Source of the DNA: Vibrio tubiashii ATCC 19109
GTDB lineage: Bacteria; Pseudomonadota; Gammaproteobacteria; Enterobacterales; Vibrionaceae
Direction: 5' to 3'
Assembly: GCF_000772105.1 (NCBI RefSeq)
Contig: NZ_CP009354.1
Span: 1,240,001-1,304,000 of the forward strand
DNA: 64,000 nt
Within the stretch, counting starts at the first letter, position 1, and the number at the start of each line of letters is the position of its first letter. This document shows, piece after piece, positions 17,478 to 27,366 of the stretch. Made by a program: the position numbers and the translations under genes. The notes below the pieces were generated by a model. It did no database searches, was not told where the DNA came from, and saw nothing but the letters and a program-made list of their open reading frames with translations.

Positions 17478-18755
17478 CTAACTAAAACACTCATGGCTGT
17501 TTAGCGCAGCCTCTATTGCTGAAATTAGCTTTTCGATATGTTCTGGCTCGCTGATATAAGGTGGCATCATATAGATAAGCTTGCCAAATGGACGTATCCA
17601 CACACCTTGCTCAACAAATAGCGCTTGAATCTTCTCCATATTAACTGGAACTGTTGTCTCAACGACGCCAATGGCACCTAACCAGCGAACATCTTTAACC
17701 AATTGATATTTTTTTAGTTTAGGCAGCAGTTCTGCAAACAGCTGTTCAATTTGGCTGGTTTGGCTTTGCCATTTATTGTTCTCTAGCAGCTCCATACTCG
17801 CAGTGGCGACGGCGCAGGCTAGTGGGTTACCCATAAAGGTCGGGCCATGCATAAAGCAGCCCGCTTCACCTCCGCAAACGGTATTTGCTACTTCACTTGA
17901 GGCTAGCGTTGCTGAAAGCGTCATATAACCACTGGTTAATGCTTTGCCTACACATAAAATGTCAGGCTGAATTTCTGCATGCTCGCAAGCAAACATTTTG
18001 CCTGTGCGTCCAAATCCCGTTGCGATTTCATCGAGAATCAACAAAACGCCAAATTGATCGCACAGCTCTCGTACACCTTTAAGGAACTCTGGGTGATAAA
18101 TTCGCATTCCCCCGGCACCCTGAACAATCGGCTCTAAGATGACGGCAGCAATCTCTTCGTGGTGCTGAGAAATTTTAGACTTGAAGTCATCAAGATCGCT
18201 TTGATCCCAATCTTGCCAAAAGCCTGATTTTGGCGAAGCTGCGAAAATGTGTTCAGGTAGGAAGCCCTTGTACAGAGAGTGCATGGAATTATCTGGATCG
18301 GTGACTGACATTGCGGCAAATGTATCGCCATGATAACCGTCACGCAGGGTTAAGAATTTAGGTCGAGACTCACCCTTCGCATGCCAATATTGCAGAGCCA
18401 TTTTTAAGCTGACTTCAACCGCTACTGACCCTGAGTCTGCGAGAAACACATGCTGCAAATTACTTGGCGCAAATGAGAGTAATTTTTTACACAAATTGAT
18501 TGCAGGGTCATGTGTGATCCCGCCAAACATAACATGGGACACTTTATCAATCTGAGTATGAGCCGCTTCATTGAGGTGAGGATGATTATAGCCATGTATT
18601 GCCGACCACCAAGAAGACATACCGTCTACGAGCTGTTTTCCATCTTCGAGTTGTAAGTGAACCCCTTTTGCTGATGTGACGGGGTAGCAGGTCAGAGGTG
18701 TTAACGTTGAAGTATAAGGATGCCATATATGACGGCGGTCGAAAGCGAGATCCAT
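17478..18755 (-). CDS. bioA: Adenosylmethionine-8-amino-7-oxononanoate aminotransferase
   Basis: 425 residues. A class III PLP aminotransferase that converts KAPA to DAPA with S-adenosylmethionine as amino donor. Motifs: SWWSAIHGYNHP near the N-terminus, LILDEIATGFGRTG with the PLP-binding Asp (about 230-245), and the Schiff-base lysine in GKALTSG (about residue 271). It is divergent from bioB across a 132-bp region that contains a BirA operator, so both arms are expected to be repressed by biotinyl-AMP–BirA. Confidence 0.95.
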   Translation of the reverse strand: MDLAFDRRHIWHPYTSTLTPLTCYPVTSAKGVHLQLEDGKQLVDGMSSWWSAIHGYNHPHLNEAAHTQIDKVSHVMFGGITHDPAINLCKKLLSFAPSNLQHVFLADSGSVAVEVSLKMALQYWHAKGESRPKFLTLRDGYHGDTFAAMSVTDPDNSMHSLYKGFLPEHIFAASPKSGFWQDWDQSDLDDFKSKISQHHEEIAAVILEPIVQGAGGMRIYHPEFLKGVRELCDQFGVLLILDEIATGFGRTGKMFACEHAEIQPDILCVGKALTSGYMTLSATLASSEVANTVCGGEAGCFMHGPTFMGNPLACAVATASMELLENNKWQSQTSQIEQLFAELLPKLKKYQLVKDVRWLGAIGVVETTVPVNMEKIQALFVEQGVWIRPFGKLIYMMPPYISEPEHIEKLISAIEAALNSHECFS

Positions 18756-18794
18756 GTCCAGTTCCTGAAACTTTATTGATTAAAAAACAATCAA

Positions 18795-18827
18795 TTGTAA
18801 ACTTTTGATTTTTTGTTGTGTTGACAG
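18795..18827. promoter_or_regulatory. BirA (biotin) operator
   Basis: TTGTAAACT (18795-18803), a 15-nt spacer and TGTTGACAG (18819-18827) match the BirA consensus TTGTAAACC-N14/15-GGTTTACAA, with the left half nearly perfect. The right half contains the bioB -35 TTGACA (18821-18826). A -10-like TAGACT lies at 18843-18848 after 16 bp, so binding would occlude polymerase. Confidence 0.8.
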
Positions 18828-18887
18828 TCTACATGGTGTCAGTAGACTAGCCAAGTAATCAAACCAACAATAATCAAAGGAAAGCAC

Positions 18888-19940
18888 GTGGAAGTACGTC
18901 ATAACTGGACTATTGAGCAAGTTCGCGGCCTTATGGAAAAACCATTTATGGATCTGTTGTTCGAAGCACAATTGGTTCACCGTCAATATCAACAACATAA
19001 CCATGTACAAGTCAGTACGCTGCTTTCTATTAAAACAGGGGCTTGTCCAGAGGATTGTAAGTATTGCCCGCAAAGTGCCCGTTACACCACGGATATTGAA
19101 AAAGAACGCTTAATGGAAGTTGAACGCGTGCTTGATGCTGCTCAAAAAGCGAAAAGTGCAGGTTCGACGCGTTTTTGTATGGGCGCTGCGTGGAAGAACC
19201 CAAAAGAGCGTGACATGCCGCACCTGACTGAAATGATCAAAGGTGTCAAAGGGATGGGCCTCGAGACCTGTATGACACTGGGTATGCTAACCTCTGACCA
19301 AGCAAAATCACTTGCGGATGCAGGTTTAGACTATTACAACCATAACCTAGATACCTCACCTGAGTTCTATGGCAGCATCATCACCACGCGTACTTACCAA
19401 GATCGCTTAGACACGCTTTCACATGTGCGTGATGCGGGAATGAAGATTTGTTCTGGCGGCATTATTGGTATGGGCGAGAGTGCTAATGATAGAGCTGGCT
19501 TACTGGTTGAGCTTGCGAATCTGCCTACTCACCCTGAAAGTGTGCCTATTAACATGCTTGTTAAAGTGAAAGGTACACCACTAGAAGAGGTTGATGATGT
19601 TGAGCCATTCGACTTTATCCGCCTTATCGCGATTGCACGTATCATGATGCCTGGCTCTGCTGTTCGTCTTTCGGCTGGCCGTGAAAACATGAATGAGCAA
19701 ATGCAGGCATTATGCTTTATGGCTGGCGCTAACTCAGTTTTCTATGGCTGCAAATTGCTGACAACGCCAAACCCGTCAGAAGATAAAGATATGCAGCTAT
19801 TTAACAAGCTTGGTATTAACAGCCAAGAAGTTTCTCAAAAGCCTGATGAAATTGAAGAGAATGATCTTCTTGATCGCGTTGTAGAGCGTGTTGCAGCGAG
19901 ACCAACCAAAGACGACCTATTCTACGATGCAAGTGTTTGA
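18888..19940 (+). CDS. bioB: Biotin synthase
   Basis: 350 residues. A radical-SAM enzyme that inserts sulfur into dethiobiotin. The radical-SAM cysteines are in [16 protein letters not shown] (C53, C57, C60), and further conserved Cys lie in [13 protein letters not shown] and [10 protein letters not shown]. It starts at GTG 18888, 6 nt after AAAGGAAA. First gene of bioBFCD, divergent from bioA. Its end overlaps bioF by 14 nt. Confidence 0.95.
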   Translation: MEVRHNWTIEQVRGLMEKPFMDLLFEAQLVHRQYQQHNHVQVSTLLSIKTGACPEDCKYCPQSARYTTDIEKERLMEVERVLDAAQKAKSAGSTRFCMGAAWKNPKERDMPHLTEMIKGVKGMGLETCMTLGMLTSDQAKSLADAGLDYYNHNLDTSPEFYGSIITTRTYQDRLDTLSHVRDAGMKICSGGIIGMGESANDRAGLLVELANLPTHPESVPINMLVKVKGTPLEEVDDVEPFDFIRLIAIARIMMPGSAVRLSAGRENMNEQMQALCFMAGANSVFYGCKLLTTPNPSEDKDMQLFNKLGINSQEVSQKPDEIEENDLLDRVVERVAARPTKDDLFYDASV

Positions 19941-21069
19941 GCAACGTATTGAATCTGCCCTTAGTGAGCGAAACGCGAAGGGCTTAACTCGCTCGCTTAA
20001 GGCTGTAGAGTCAAACAACACCGTCTGCTTAACTCATGATGAGCAAGAGTATCTAAACTTCTCCAGTAATGATTATCTTGGCTTAGCTTCAGATAAGGAG
20101 CTAACTAAGGCATGGCAGGAAGGGCTCGACCTATATGGCAATGGGAGTGGTGCGTCTCCACTCGTCACGGGTTTTAGCTCTGCGCACCAAAAGCTTGAAG
20201 AGACCTTGTGTCAGTGGCTTGGCTTTGAGCGAGCGATATTGTTTGGATCCGGTTTCTCTGCCAATCAAGCGCTACTGTTCTCTTTGCTAACAAAACAAGA
20301 TCTTTTGCTGCAAGATAAGTTGAACCATGCTTCATTAATTGAGGCTGGCACGCTTTCTCCCGCAACGATGAAGCGCTTCAAGCACAATGACGTTACACAC
20401 TTAAAAACCTTACTTACTCAGAGTGCCTTGGTCGTGACTGAAGGTGTGTTTAGCATGGATGGCGATCTTGCTCCGCTTGAGGCGATTAAATCGGCGATTG
20501 AACAAAACGCTTGGTTAGCGGTTGATGATGCTCATGGTGTAGGAGTGTTGGGTAACAAGGGGAAGGGCAGCTGTGATTACGCTGGGATCCAACCAGAGAT
20601 ATTGGTGGTGACCTTTGGGAAAGCGTTTGGTCTATCGGGAGCGGCTATTATTTGTAGCAACTCGGTCGGAGACTACTTAACCCAGTTTGCTAAACATCAT
20701 GTTTACTCAACGGCGATTCCTCCTTCTCAAGCTGTGGCACTAAGTAAAGCAGCAGAGATGATCGAGACACACGAGTGGCGCAGAGAAAAACTGGCTGAGC
20801 TGTCTCAATGTTTTGATGAGCAACTTCAGGATTGTGAAGGCTACAGAGAGACGATTACCCCAATTAAGCCTTTCATTTTGGGCTCTGCTGACAAAGCGCT
20901 GAGTGTATCCAATCAACTTCGCCAACAGGGTTTCTGGGTGACGGCGATTCGCCCACCTACCGTACCAGCAGGCAGCGCACGGTTGAGAATTACACTCACC
21001 GCCAAACACAATAGGCAAGATGTCATCAAATTAGCTGATGCACTTAAGCAAGCTGTGAAAGGAATGTAA
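19927..21069 (+). CDS. bioF: 8-amino-7-oxononanoate synthase
   Basis: 380 residues. A PLP-dependent alpha-oxoamine synthase condensing pimeloyl-ACP/CoA with alanine. Motifs: [11 protein letters not shown] near residue 45, [10 protein letters not shown] with the PLP aspartate, and the Schiff-base lysine in VVTFGKAFG (about 231). I chose ATG 19927 ([12 protein letters not shown]), which aligns with the family N-terminus, over an in-frame GTG at 19888. It overlaps bioB by 14 nt and has no strong ribosome site, so translational coupling is likely. Confidence 0.93.
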   Translation: MQVFEQRIESALSERNAKGLTRSLKAVESNNTVCLTHDEQEYLNFSSNDYLGLASDKELTKAWQEGLDLYGNGSGASPLVTGFSSAHQKLEETLCQWLGFERAILFGSGFSANQALLFSLLTKQDLLLQDKLNHASLIEAGTLSPATMKRFKHNDVTHLKTLLTQSALVVTEGVFSMDGDLAPLEAIKSAIEQNAWLAVDDAHGVGVLGNKGKGSCDYAGIQPEILVVTFGKAFGLSGAAIICSNSVGDYLTQFAKHHVYSTAIPPSQAVALSKAAEMIETHEWRREKLAELSQCFDEQLQDCEGYRETITPIKPFILGSADKALSVSNQLRQQGFWVTAIRPPTVPAGSARLRITLTAKHNRQDVIKLADALKQAVKGM

Positions 21070-21073
21070 GTTA

Positions 21074-21877
21074 ATGAATCAAGCTGTAGTGATAGATTCT
21101 AAGGACATGGTTAACAAAGCGGCGATTGCTGAGGCATTTGGCCGAGCTGCAAATACCTACGATCAACATGCTGCGTTTCAACGTGACGTTGGACATCGCT
21201 TACTAGACAAGATGCCTCAAAACCTTACTGGAAAAACGGTGCTCGATATCGGCTGCGGAACCGGATATTTTTCATTTGAGCTTTTAAAGCGCGGTGCAAC
21301 TGTCGTCTGCTTCGATCTATCTGACAAGATGCTCGCAGAAGCTAAACTACGGTGTGGAGTGGTCAATGCTCACTATCAGCAGGGAGATGCGGAGTGTTTG
21401 CCATTTAAGAGCAATGAGTTCGATTACGTATTTTCTAGCCTAGCATTGCAGTGGTGCGACGACCTTAGTATTCCTTTGAGAGAGATTAAACGTGTAGTGA
21501 AGCCGAAGGGATGTGCGTATTTATCCACGTTACTCGATGGTTCGTTACTTGAACTTAAACAGGCATGGTCAAAAATTGACTCATATCAACACGTCAACAA
21601 CTTTATTCCATTCAATCAGGTAAAAATTGCGTTAGCGCAATCTGAATGCCATGCGCATCAACTAGACTTAGCGCCTATCAAGGTTTGGTATGAAACGTCT
21701 TTTGCGCTAATGCGTGACTTAAAAGGCATAGGCGCTACCCACATCGATGGGCGAGCGAATGGACTAACAAGTCGTCGTGCATTACTCAGAGTCGAAGATG
21801 AATATCAAACTTATCGAAATCATCAGGGTCTTCTACCTGCAACATATCAGGTCTGTTTAGGGGTTATTAATCTATGA
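21074..21877 (+). CDS. bioC: Malonyl-ACP O-methyltransferase BioC
   Basis: 267 residues. A SAM-dependent methyltransferase that methylates malonyl-ACP so the fatty-acid machinery can build the pimeloyl chain. The class I motif [20 protein letters not shown] lies near residues 56-75, with [18 protein letters not shown] at the start as in other BioC proteins. It begins 4 nt after bioF, and its TGA overlaps the ATG of bioD. Confidence 0.92.
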   Translation: MNQAVVIDSKDMVNKAAIAEAFGRAANTYDQHAAFQRDVGHRLLDKMPQNLTGKTVLDIGCGTGYFSFELLKRGATVVCFDLSDKMLAEAKLRCGVVNAHYQQGDAECLPFKSNEFDYVFSSLALQWCDDLSIPLREIKRVVKPKGCAYLSTLLDGSLLELKQAWSKIDSYQHVNNFIPFNQVKIALAQSECHAHQLDLAPIKVWYETSFALMRDLKGIGATHIDGRANGLTSRRALLRVEDEYQTYRNHQGLLPATYQVCLGVINL

Positions 21878-22557
21878 TTGATGCATTTTTTATTGCGGGT
21901 ACGGATACCGATGTTGGAAAAACGGTTGCTTCGAAAGCAATCTTGAATGCGCTTGCTGAAAAGGATTTAAAAACGATTGGCTATAAGCCAGTAGCGGCAG
22001 GCAGTGACAAAACTGAGCAAGGTTTCCGCAACTCGGATGCTTTGTATCTACAAGAAGCTGCAACAGTGAGTGTTGCATACGATGACGTAAATCCTTATGC
22101 ATTAGAGCTTCCTGCCTCTCCTCACATTGCCGCTATTCGTGAGAATGTGGAAATCGAATATTCAGTATTGAGTGACAAACTCTCTGAGCACAAACAAAAC
22201 TCGGATATCGTACTGGTTGAAGGTGCAGGCGGTTGGCGCGTCCCGGTTTCAAAGCAGGAATGCTTATCAAGTTGGGTACAGCAAGAAAAACTGCCCGTGG
22301 TATTGGTAGTTGGTATTAAACTTGGGTGTCTTAGCCATGCAATGCTAACGCTCGATGCGATTAAAGCCGATGGTGTGGAAGTGATTGGTTGGGTAGCAAA
22401 CCGAGTTAACCCAGGCACGGAGCACTACGCTGAAATTATTGAAATGCTTGAAAACAAAATTGCAGCGCCAAAACTTGGAGAAATTCCGTATGTTCCCAAA
22501 GTTAAGCGCAAAGATCTGGCGAAGTATATCGATGTTTCGCCACTTCTTAATCGATAA
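21874..22557 (+). CDS. bioD: Dethiobiotin synthetase
   Basis: 227 residues. An ATP-dependent carboxylase closing the ureido ring of dethiobiotin. P-loop [15 protein letters not shown] (about 8-22), then [11 protein letters not shown] with the Mg2+ and substrate residues. The start overlaps bioC by four bases (ATGA). Last gene of bioBFCD, followed by a long perfect terminator. Confidence 0.95.
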   Translation: MIDAFFIAGTDTDVGKTVASKAILNALAEKDLKTIGYKPVAAGSDKTEQGFRNSDALYLQEAATVSVAYDDVNPYALELPASPHIAAIRENVEIEYSVLSDKLSEHKQNSDIVLVEGAGGWRVPVSKQECLSSWVQQEKLPVVLVVGIKLGCLSHAMLTLDAIKADGVEVIGWVANRVNPGTEHYAEIIEMLENKIAAPKLGEIPYVPKVKRKDLAKYIDVSPLLNR

Positions 22558-22562
22558 AAAGC

Positions 22563-22594
22563 AAAAGGCTGCCAATTCAAACTGGCAGCCTTTT
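22563..22594. terminator. Bidirectional terminator after bioD
   Basis: AAAAGGCTGCCA and TGGCAGCCTTTT form a perfect 12-bp stem around ATTCAAAC. It serves bioD on the plus strand and the small minus-strand gene at 22610. Confidence 0.9.
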
Positions 22595-22609
22595 AAACAT
22601 TAGTCTTTG

Positions 22610-22777
22610 TTACTTGTCTTGGTTTAAACCCATTAACGCACTTTGTGTTTCGATAATGCGTTTTTGAGTTTGATCCTCTACCGAGATTCCAAGTTGTTGC
22701 TTTGCTTCATCCTCAGAAATACCTAGATGACAACACAACAGATCAATAGCCATTTGATAGTTGTTAGTTTCAACCAT
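22610..22777 (-). CDS. Small conserved-type hypothetical protein (55 aa)
   Basis: A 55-residue ORF with a good ribosome site (AAGGGAAC, 8 nt before ATG 22777), ending next to a terminator that fits this strand. The product is acidic and helical, with a Cys pair (LLCCHLGISEDEAKQQLG) and a final helix ending in LNQDK. I recognise no domain. Its position between bioD and htpX corresponds to a small hypothetical gene that I believe is present in other vibrios. Real by signals; function unknown. Confidence 0.65.
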   Translation of the reverse strand: MVETNNYQMAIDLLCCHLGISEDEAKQQLGISVEDQTQKRIIETQSALMGLNQDK

Positions 22778-23080
22778 GATTTTGTTCCCTTATTACATGG
22801 ATTTTTAATCTCAGCTAAATCTAGCACGTTTGAAAACAGTCACAATACGACCAAAGTCTAACGCAAAAGTCGTAGCCTTATTTCTGGCTCTCCAATCATT
22901 TGTCATATCTATTGTTTGTTAAGTGTTAAATCTAAACTTACTTTCTAGAAATCAAATGTTTCAATTTACTTCTTAACCTTGTAATTAAAGGGGATAGACT
23001 ATATCTATTAGGTAAAGAACAGTCCCAAGAGTGATTCTTAGGGGCGATAATAAAATGCTTCCGGTTTTTGGAGAAAAGTA
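22778..23080. other. Intergenic region upstream of htpX
   Basis: Divergent promoter region for the 55-aa gene and htpX. A weak sigma-70-like pair, TTGTAA (22979-22984) and TATCTA (23002-23007) with 17 bp between, precedes htpX. I find no convincing sigma-32 site and no ORF. Confidence 0.35.
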
Positions 23081-23944
23081 ATGAAGCGAGTAATGTTATT
23101 TCTTGCAACCAACTTAGCTGTTGTTCTGGTGTTAAGTGTTGTTCTTAACATTGTTTATGCAATGACGGGAATGCAACCAGGTAGCTTATCTGGCTTGCTT
23201 GTGATGGCTGCTGTTTTTGGTTTCGGTGGTTCATTTATCTCATTGATGATGTCAAAGGGAATGGCGCTTCGCTCTGTTGGCGGCATGGTCATTGAAAGTC
23301 CACGTAACGAGACCGAACATTGGTTATTAGAAACGGTTCGTCGTCAATCAGAGCAAGTGGGTATTGGTATGCCGACAGTTGCGATTTACGACTCAGCAGA
23401 TATCAACGCATTTGCGACGGGCGCAAAGCGTAATGACTCTTTAGTTGCTGTCTCAACAGGTCTTCTTCACAATATGACCCGCGATGAGGCAGAAGCAGTT
23501 CTGGCGCATGAAGTGAGCCATATTGCAAATGGTGACATGGTAACCATGACTTTGATGCAGGGTGTAGTGAACACCTTTGTCATCTTCTTATCGCGTTTTA
23601 TCGCCAACATTGTCGCGTCTAACGACAATGAAGAAGAAGGTGGCAGCAACATGATGGTCTACTTTGGTGTAAGTATGGTGTTGGAGTTGTTGTTTGGCTT
23701 CTTGGCGAGCTTCATCACCATGTGGTACAGCCGTCATCGTGAGTTTCATGCTGATGCAGGTGCGGCCCAGTTAGTGGGTAAGCATAAGATGATTGCAGCA
23801 CTAGAGCGACTAAAAGTAAGCCACGAGTCTCAACTAGAAGGCTCTATGATGGCGTTTGGCATCAACGGCAAACGCTCTATGACAGAACTACTGATGAGTC
23901 ACCCACCGCTAGATAAACGTATCTCAGCACTGCGCAATTCGTAG
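23081..23944 (+). CDS. htpX: Membrane metalloprotease HtpX
   Basis: 287 residues. An inner-membrane zinc protease (M48B) that cleaves damaged membrane proteins alongside FtsH. Two N-terminal membrane segments (about 5-25 and 35-55), the zinc motif [11 protein letters not shown] (about 139-149, HExxH), two further hydrophobic segments (about 160-215), then the third zinc ligand in [16 protein letters not shown] 23081 follows GGAG. It is a single-gene unit with its own terminator. Confidence 0.95.
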   Translation: MKRVMLFLATNLAVVLVLSVVLNIVYAMTGMQPGSLSGLLVMAAVFGFGGSFISLMMSKGMALRSVGGMVIESPRNETEHWLLETVRRQSEQVGIGMPTVAIYDSADINAFATGAKRNDSLVAVSTGLLHNMTRDEAEAVLAHEVSHIANGDMVTMTLMQGVVNTFVIFLSRFIANIVASNDNEEEGGSNMMVYFGVSMVLELLFGFLASFITMWYSRHREFHADAGAAQLVGKHKMIAALERLKVSHESQLEGSMMAFGINGKRSMTELLMSHPPLDKRISALRNS

Positions 23945-23963
23945 AGTTAACTTTTAATTGATT

Positions 23964-23997
23964 GAAAAGGCTTGGTTTATAACCAAGCCTTTTTTTG
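23964..23997 (+). terminator. htpX terminator
   Basis: The stem AAAAGGCTTGGTT / AACCAAGCCTTTT with loop TATA continues into a T-run. Confidence 0.9.
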
Positions 23998-24018
23998 ATC
24001 CCTTTTAAAAAACCTCTC

Positions 24019-24114
24019 GTACAAGTTATACAAAATATTAAACAAATAAAAATTTGTACAACTTTAAGAAATCATCTATGGTTAAATTATTGTACAAAAT
24101 AAATATATGTACAA
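24019..24114. promoter_or_regulatory. Promoter region with repeated TGTACAA motifs
   Basis: Five TACAA motifs lie within 96 bp: CGTACAA, TATACAA, TTGTACAA (about 24054), TTGTACAA (about 24090) and ATGTACAA (about 24107). The last two palindromic TGTACA cores are 11 bp apart, close to the TGTACA-N12-TGTACA arrangement described for LitR/CarH-type MerR light regulators. Position in front of the lipid operon supports an operator role. The regulator gene is not in this window. Confidence 0.5.
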
Positions 24115-24134
24115 GATTGTGAGAGGTGCTTTAA

Positions 24135-24554
24135 ATGGATGTACAGGCGGTAGGCGAGGTTTATCAGCAGCTGAACAAATCAAATCTTCATCTTTTGTCT
24201 GATGTTTATCATGACGAGGTAGTGTTTGAAGATGCTGCTCACAGACTAGAAGGGTGGCAAGAGTTAGAGAACTACTTTGAATCGCTTTATACCAATGTGA
24301 CGCGTTGCGATTTCAATATTTTAGAGCACCAACAAACGGGAAATAGCGGATTTCTAACGTGGCAGATGGCGTTAGAGCATCCAAAGCTATCAAAAGGTTC
24401 TGTGGTACACGTGAATGGCGTCAGCCACCTAAAGTTTTCGCAAGGTCGAGTGATTTACCATCGCGATTACTTTGACCTTGGTGAGATGCTCTATGAAAAC
24501 CTGCCTCTGCTCGGCTCAGTGATTAAAACGATTAAGCAAAGGTTGGGCAAATGA
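24135..24554 (+). CDS. SnoaL/NTF2-like protein
   Basis: 139 residues with the size and cone-fold pattern of the SnoaL/NTF2-like superfamily (N-terminal helix, HDEVVFEDAAHRLEGWQEL, then alternating strands ending YHRDYFDLGEML). Members are small cyclases, isomerases or binding proteins. It is the first gene of an eight-gene operon, begins at ATG 24135 behind GAGAGGTGC, and overlaps the SDR gene (ATGA). In related operons it accompanies the same SDR, FAD and CFA-like genes, so it probably acts on or binds a membrane-lipid intermediate. The reaction is unknown. Confidence 0.75.
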   Translation: MDVQAVGEVYQQLNKSNLHLLSDVYHDEVVFEDAAHRLEGWQELENYFESLYTNVTRCDFNILEHQQTGNSGFLTWQMALEHPKLSKGSVVHVNGVSHLKFSQGRVIYHRDYFDLGEMLYENLPLLGSVIKTIKQRLGK

Positions 24555-25279
24555 AGACGGTATTGATAACCGGAGCCACTTCAGGGATTGGTCTCCAACT
24601 TGCAACAGATTACGCCGGTAATGGCTTCGAGGTCTATGCCTGCGGAAGAAATGAAGAGCGGTTAAGCGAGCTCAAAGACACGTACACCAACTTACACCCG
24701 ATCGCTTTTGATCTCACTGACCTAGCAGCCACAACTCATGCTCTGAGTAAATTGCACAGCATTCCGGACCTCTGGATTTTGAATGCGGGGGATTGCGAGT
24801 ATATCGATGATGGCAAGCTTGATGCGCTGCTTATGAAGCGCGTTTTCGACATTAACGTTATCGGGCTCACTAATGCCATCGAGGCTTGCCAGAAGTATTT
24901 TGCACCTGGACAACGAATCGCCATCGTAGGGTCGATAGCGAGTGAAGTCGCCCTGCCGAGAGCAGAAGCTTATGGCGCATCAAAAGCAGCAGTGAGCTAT
25001 CTAGCACGAACACTTCAGGTAGATCTTAAGCCGCAGGGTATAGATGTATCGATTATTTACCCCGGATTTGTCAAAACACCGCTCACCGACAAGAACACCT
25101 TTGAAATGCCGATGTTGATCTCTCCACAGAGGGCATCTCAAGAGATCAGAGACGGGCTGGCGAAAGGAAAGGACCATATCTATTTCCCTAGGAAGTTCAC
25201 CTCAATTTTACGCTTGATCGGCGCTCTCCCATATCGCTGGCAAAACGCACTGACTGCCAAGCTACTTGCTCAAGGATAG
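24551..25279 (+). CDS. Short-chain dehydrogenase/reductase
   Basis: 242 residues. Classical SDR with cofactor motif TGATSGIGLQLA (7-18), NAG-type motif LNAGDCEYID, catalytic Ser in VGSIASEVALP and the YxxxK in AYGASKAAVSYLA (about 140-145). The C-terminal ~30 residues (FPRKFTSILRLIGALPYRWQNAL) are amphipathic and may touch the membrane. It overlaps the upstream gene by 4 nt and is part of the lipid-modification operon. The substrate is not predictable. Confidence 0.85.
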   Translation: MKTVLITGATSGIGLQLATDYAGNGFEVYACGRNEERLSELKDTYTNLHPIAFDLTDLAATTHALSKLHSIPDLWILNAGDCEYIDDGKLDALLMKRVFDINVIGLTNAIEACQKYFAPGQRIAIVGSIASEVALPRAEAYGASKAAVSYLARTLQVDLKPQGIDVSIIYPGFVKTPLTDKNTFEMPMLISPQRASQEIRDGLAKGKDHIYFPRKFTSILRLIGALPYRWQNALTAKLLAQG

Positions 25280-25289
25280 GAATAAGACC

Positions 25290-26570
25290 ATGAAAATAGC
25301 AATTATAGGAACGGGAATCTCAGGACTAACTTGTGGCTATTATTTACATAGAGAGCACGACGTCACCTTGTTTGAAGCGAATGATTACATCGGTGGGCAT
25401 ACAGCTACCGTCGATGTTGAGGTAGAAGGTCGCTCTTATTCTGTCGATACAGGCTTCATTGTCTACAACGACAGAACATACCCTAATTTTATCGCTTTGA
25501 TGGAAGAGATTGGCGTGGAGGGCAGACCAAGCCAAATGAGCTTCAGCGTAAGAAACGATAGCAATGGTCTTGAATATAATGGCCATACAGTGTCGACGCT
25601 GTTTGCTCAAAAGCGCAATTGGTTAAATCCTAAATTTTACTCTTTTATCTTTGAAATTCTTCGCTTCAACAAAGAAGTGAAGGAGATAGCCAATCAGCCC
25701 AATATAGTTGATTTAACACTCGGAGACTTCCTCACTTCGCGTGAGTTTAGTGACTACTTTTGCGACAACTATATTTTGCCAATGGGTGCAGCTATCTGGT
25801 CTTCGACGCTAGCAGATATGCGAGCGTTTCCGTTGCCTTTCTTTGCAAGATTCTTCCTTAACCACGGCCTACTGGATGTGACCAATCGCCCGCAATGGTA
25901 TGTCATTAAAGGTGGGTCAAGAGCCTACATAAAGCCACTTACCCGAGGGTTTGCCGATAAGATCCGCCTTAACACTCCCGTTGAGTCTGTCGTCAGAGAT
26001 CAAGCTGGCGTGACGCTGCATTTCAATGGACAGACCGAGAGGTTCGATCAAGTTGTGTTTGCCTGCCATAGTGATCAGGCATTGCAACTTCTCAAAGATT
26101 CGAGCGCAACTGAGCAATCTGTTTTATCCAATCTCGCTTATCAAGCCAATGAAGTCATTTTGCATACCGATGAAAGCTTACTGCCGAAGCGAAAAGCGGC
26201 TTGGGCGTCTTGGAACTATTGGCTTGAAGGTAGTGAAGGTGAACAGAGTAGAGCGCCGACTTTGACCTACAATATGAACATATTGCAGCACATTGACGCA
26301 CCGAAAACCTTCTGCGTCTCACTCAACAGTAGTGAGCAGATTGAGCAAGAGAAGATATTGAAGCGCTTTGTTTATCATCATCCAGTCTTCAACCAGCAAT
26401 CAATAGAGGCTCAGTCTCGACGCGACGAAATTAACGGTCTATCTCGAACTTGGTTCTGTGGTGCGTATTGGTACAACGGCTTTCATGAGGATGGCGTACG
26501 TAGCGCTCTAGACATAGTGAGAGGTATTAACTTACTTGATACTAGTCTGCGTTCTCAGGGAGCGGCTTAA
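25290..26570 (+). CDS. FAD-dependent amine-oxidase-like oxidoreductase
   Basis: 426 residues. N-terminal dinucleotide-binding motif IIGTGISGLTCGYYLHREH with the typical acidic turn (LFEANDYIGGHTATV) of the flavin amine oxidase/phytoene desaturase clan (COG2907). FAD-binding C-terminus around WFCGAYWYNGFHEDGVRSAL. Homologues sit next to DUF1365 and CFA-like methyltransferases in many proteobacteria and are candidates for oxidising or desaturating a phospholipid acyl chain. I chose ATG 25290 since MKIAIIGTG is the family N-terminus; the longer ORF from 25266 overlaps the SDR gene. Confidence 0.85.
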   Translation: MKIAIIGTGISGLTCGYYLHREHDVTLFEANDYIGGHTATVDVEVEGRSYSVDTGFIVYNDRTYPNFIALMEEIGVEGRPSQMSFSVRNDSNGLEYNGHTVSTLFAQKRNWLNPKFYSFIFEILRFNKEVKEIANQPNIVDLTLGDFLTSREFSDYFCDNYILPMGAAIWSSTLADMRAFPLPFFARFFLNHGLLDVTNRPQWYVIKGGSRAYIKPLTRGFADKIRLNTPVESVVRDQAGVTLHFNGQTERFDQVVFACHSDQALQLLKDSSATEQSVLSNLAYQANEVILHTDESLLPKRKAAWASWNYWLEGSEGEQSRAPTLTYNMNILQHIDAPKTFCVSLNSSEQIEQEKILKRFVYHHPVFNQQSIEAQSRRDEINGLSRTWFCGAYWYNGFHEDGVRSALDIVRGINLLDTSLRSQGAA

Positions 26571-26571
26571 G

Positions 26572-27351
26572 ATGTCTGAAGGGAATGGGAGCTGCCTGTT
26601 TGTTGGGGATGTAAGGCACCGGCGCTTTACTCCCATCCAACATGCGTTGAACTACCGTTTGTTTATGCCATGCCTCGACTTAGATGAGCTTGAATCTTTA
26701 CAAGGCAAGGTGTGGGGATTCGGTACTCGCTGGTGGCATTGGGCTCGATTTAAACGTGAAGATTATTTGGGCTCTGGGGACTTAAAACAGGCGGTATTAA
26801 ATAAGGTCGTTGATCTAGGTGGAGAAGCCACTAAAGGAAGCGTCAAAGCGGTGGTTCACCTAAGGTATTTTGGTATCTACTTTAGTCCAGTTAATTTCTA
26901 CTACATTTACGATGAGAGCGGAAAGTGGCGCTACTTACTGGCTGAGGTTAGTAACACACCTTGGAATGAGCGTTACTACTATTTATTGGATGCAAATGAC
27001 GAAGGCACTTGGAGGCACGCAAAAGCGTTTCATGTCTCGCCTTTTAATCCGATTGAGCAAGAGTATGTTTGGAAAATTAAGCCAATTGACCAGCGTCTTT
27101 CTATTCATTTGGAGTGTCATCGCAGCCACAAAGAGTTTGATGCCACAATGAAAATGGTTAGGGAACCACTGTGTTCGCGAGTTCTACTTAAACATTTGAT
27201 CGTTACTCCAATAATGGCAGTAAAAGTGACTGTGGGCATTTATTGGCACGCATTAAAACTCTGGATCAAAGGAGCGCCGTTTTATTCTCACCCCAAATTT
27301 AGGCAGGGTGATGAAATTGAACAGACTCAAAGCGCGAAAATAGAAAAATAA
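26572..27351 (+). CDS. DUF1365 family protein
   Basis: 259 residues matching DUF1365 (COG3496): CLFVGDVRHRRFTPIQHALNYRLFMPCLDL at the start, then the conserved RYFGIYFSPVNFYYIYD segment and the VSNTPWNERYYYLL segment. The C-terminal hydrophobic stretch near HWHALKLWIKGAPFYSHP is typical. The function is unknown; it is always found with the FAD oxidoreductase and the CFA-like methyltransferase, as here. ATG 26572 starts one base after the previous stop, with AGGGAGC upstream. Confidence 0.85.
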   Translation: MSEGNGSCLFVGDVRHRRFTPIQHALNYRLFMPCLDLDELESLQGKVWGFGTRWWHWARFKREDYLGSGDLKQAVLNKVVDLGGEATKGSVKAVVHLRYFGIYFSPVNFYYIYDESGKWRYLLAEVSNTPWNERYYYLLDANDEGTWRHAKAFHVSPFNPIEQEYVWKIKPIDQRLSIHLECHRSHKEFDATMKMVREPLCSRVLLKHLIVTPIMAVKVTVGIYWHALKLWIKGAPFYSHPKFRQGDEIEQTQSAKIEK

Positions 27352-27366
27352 CAAGGAGCCTAGGAA

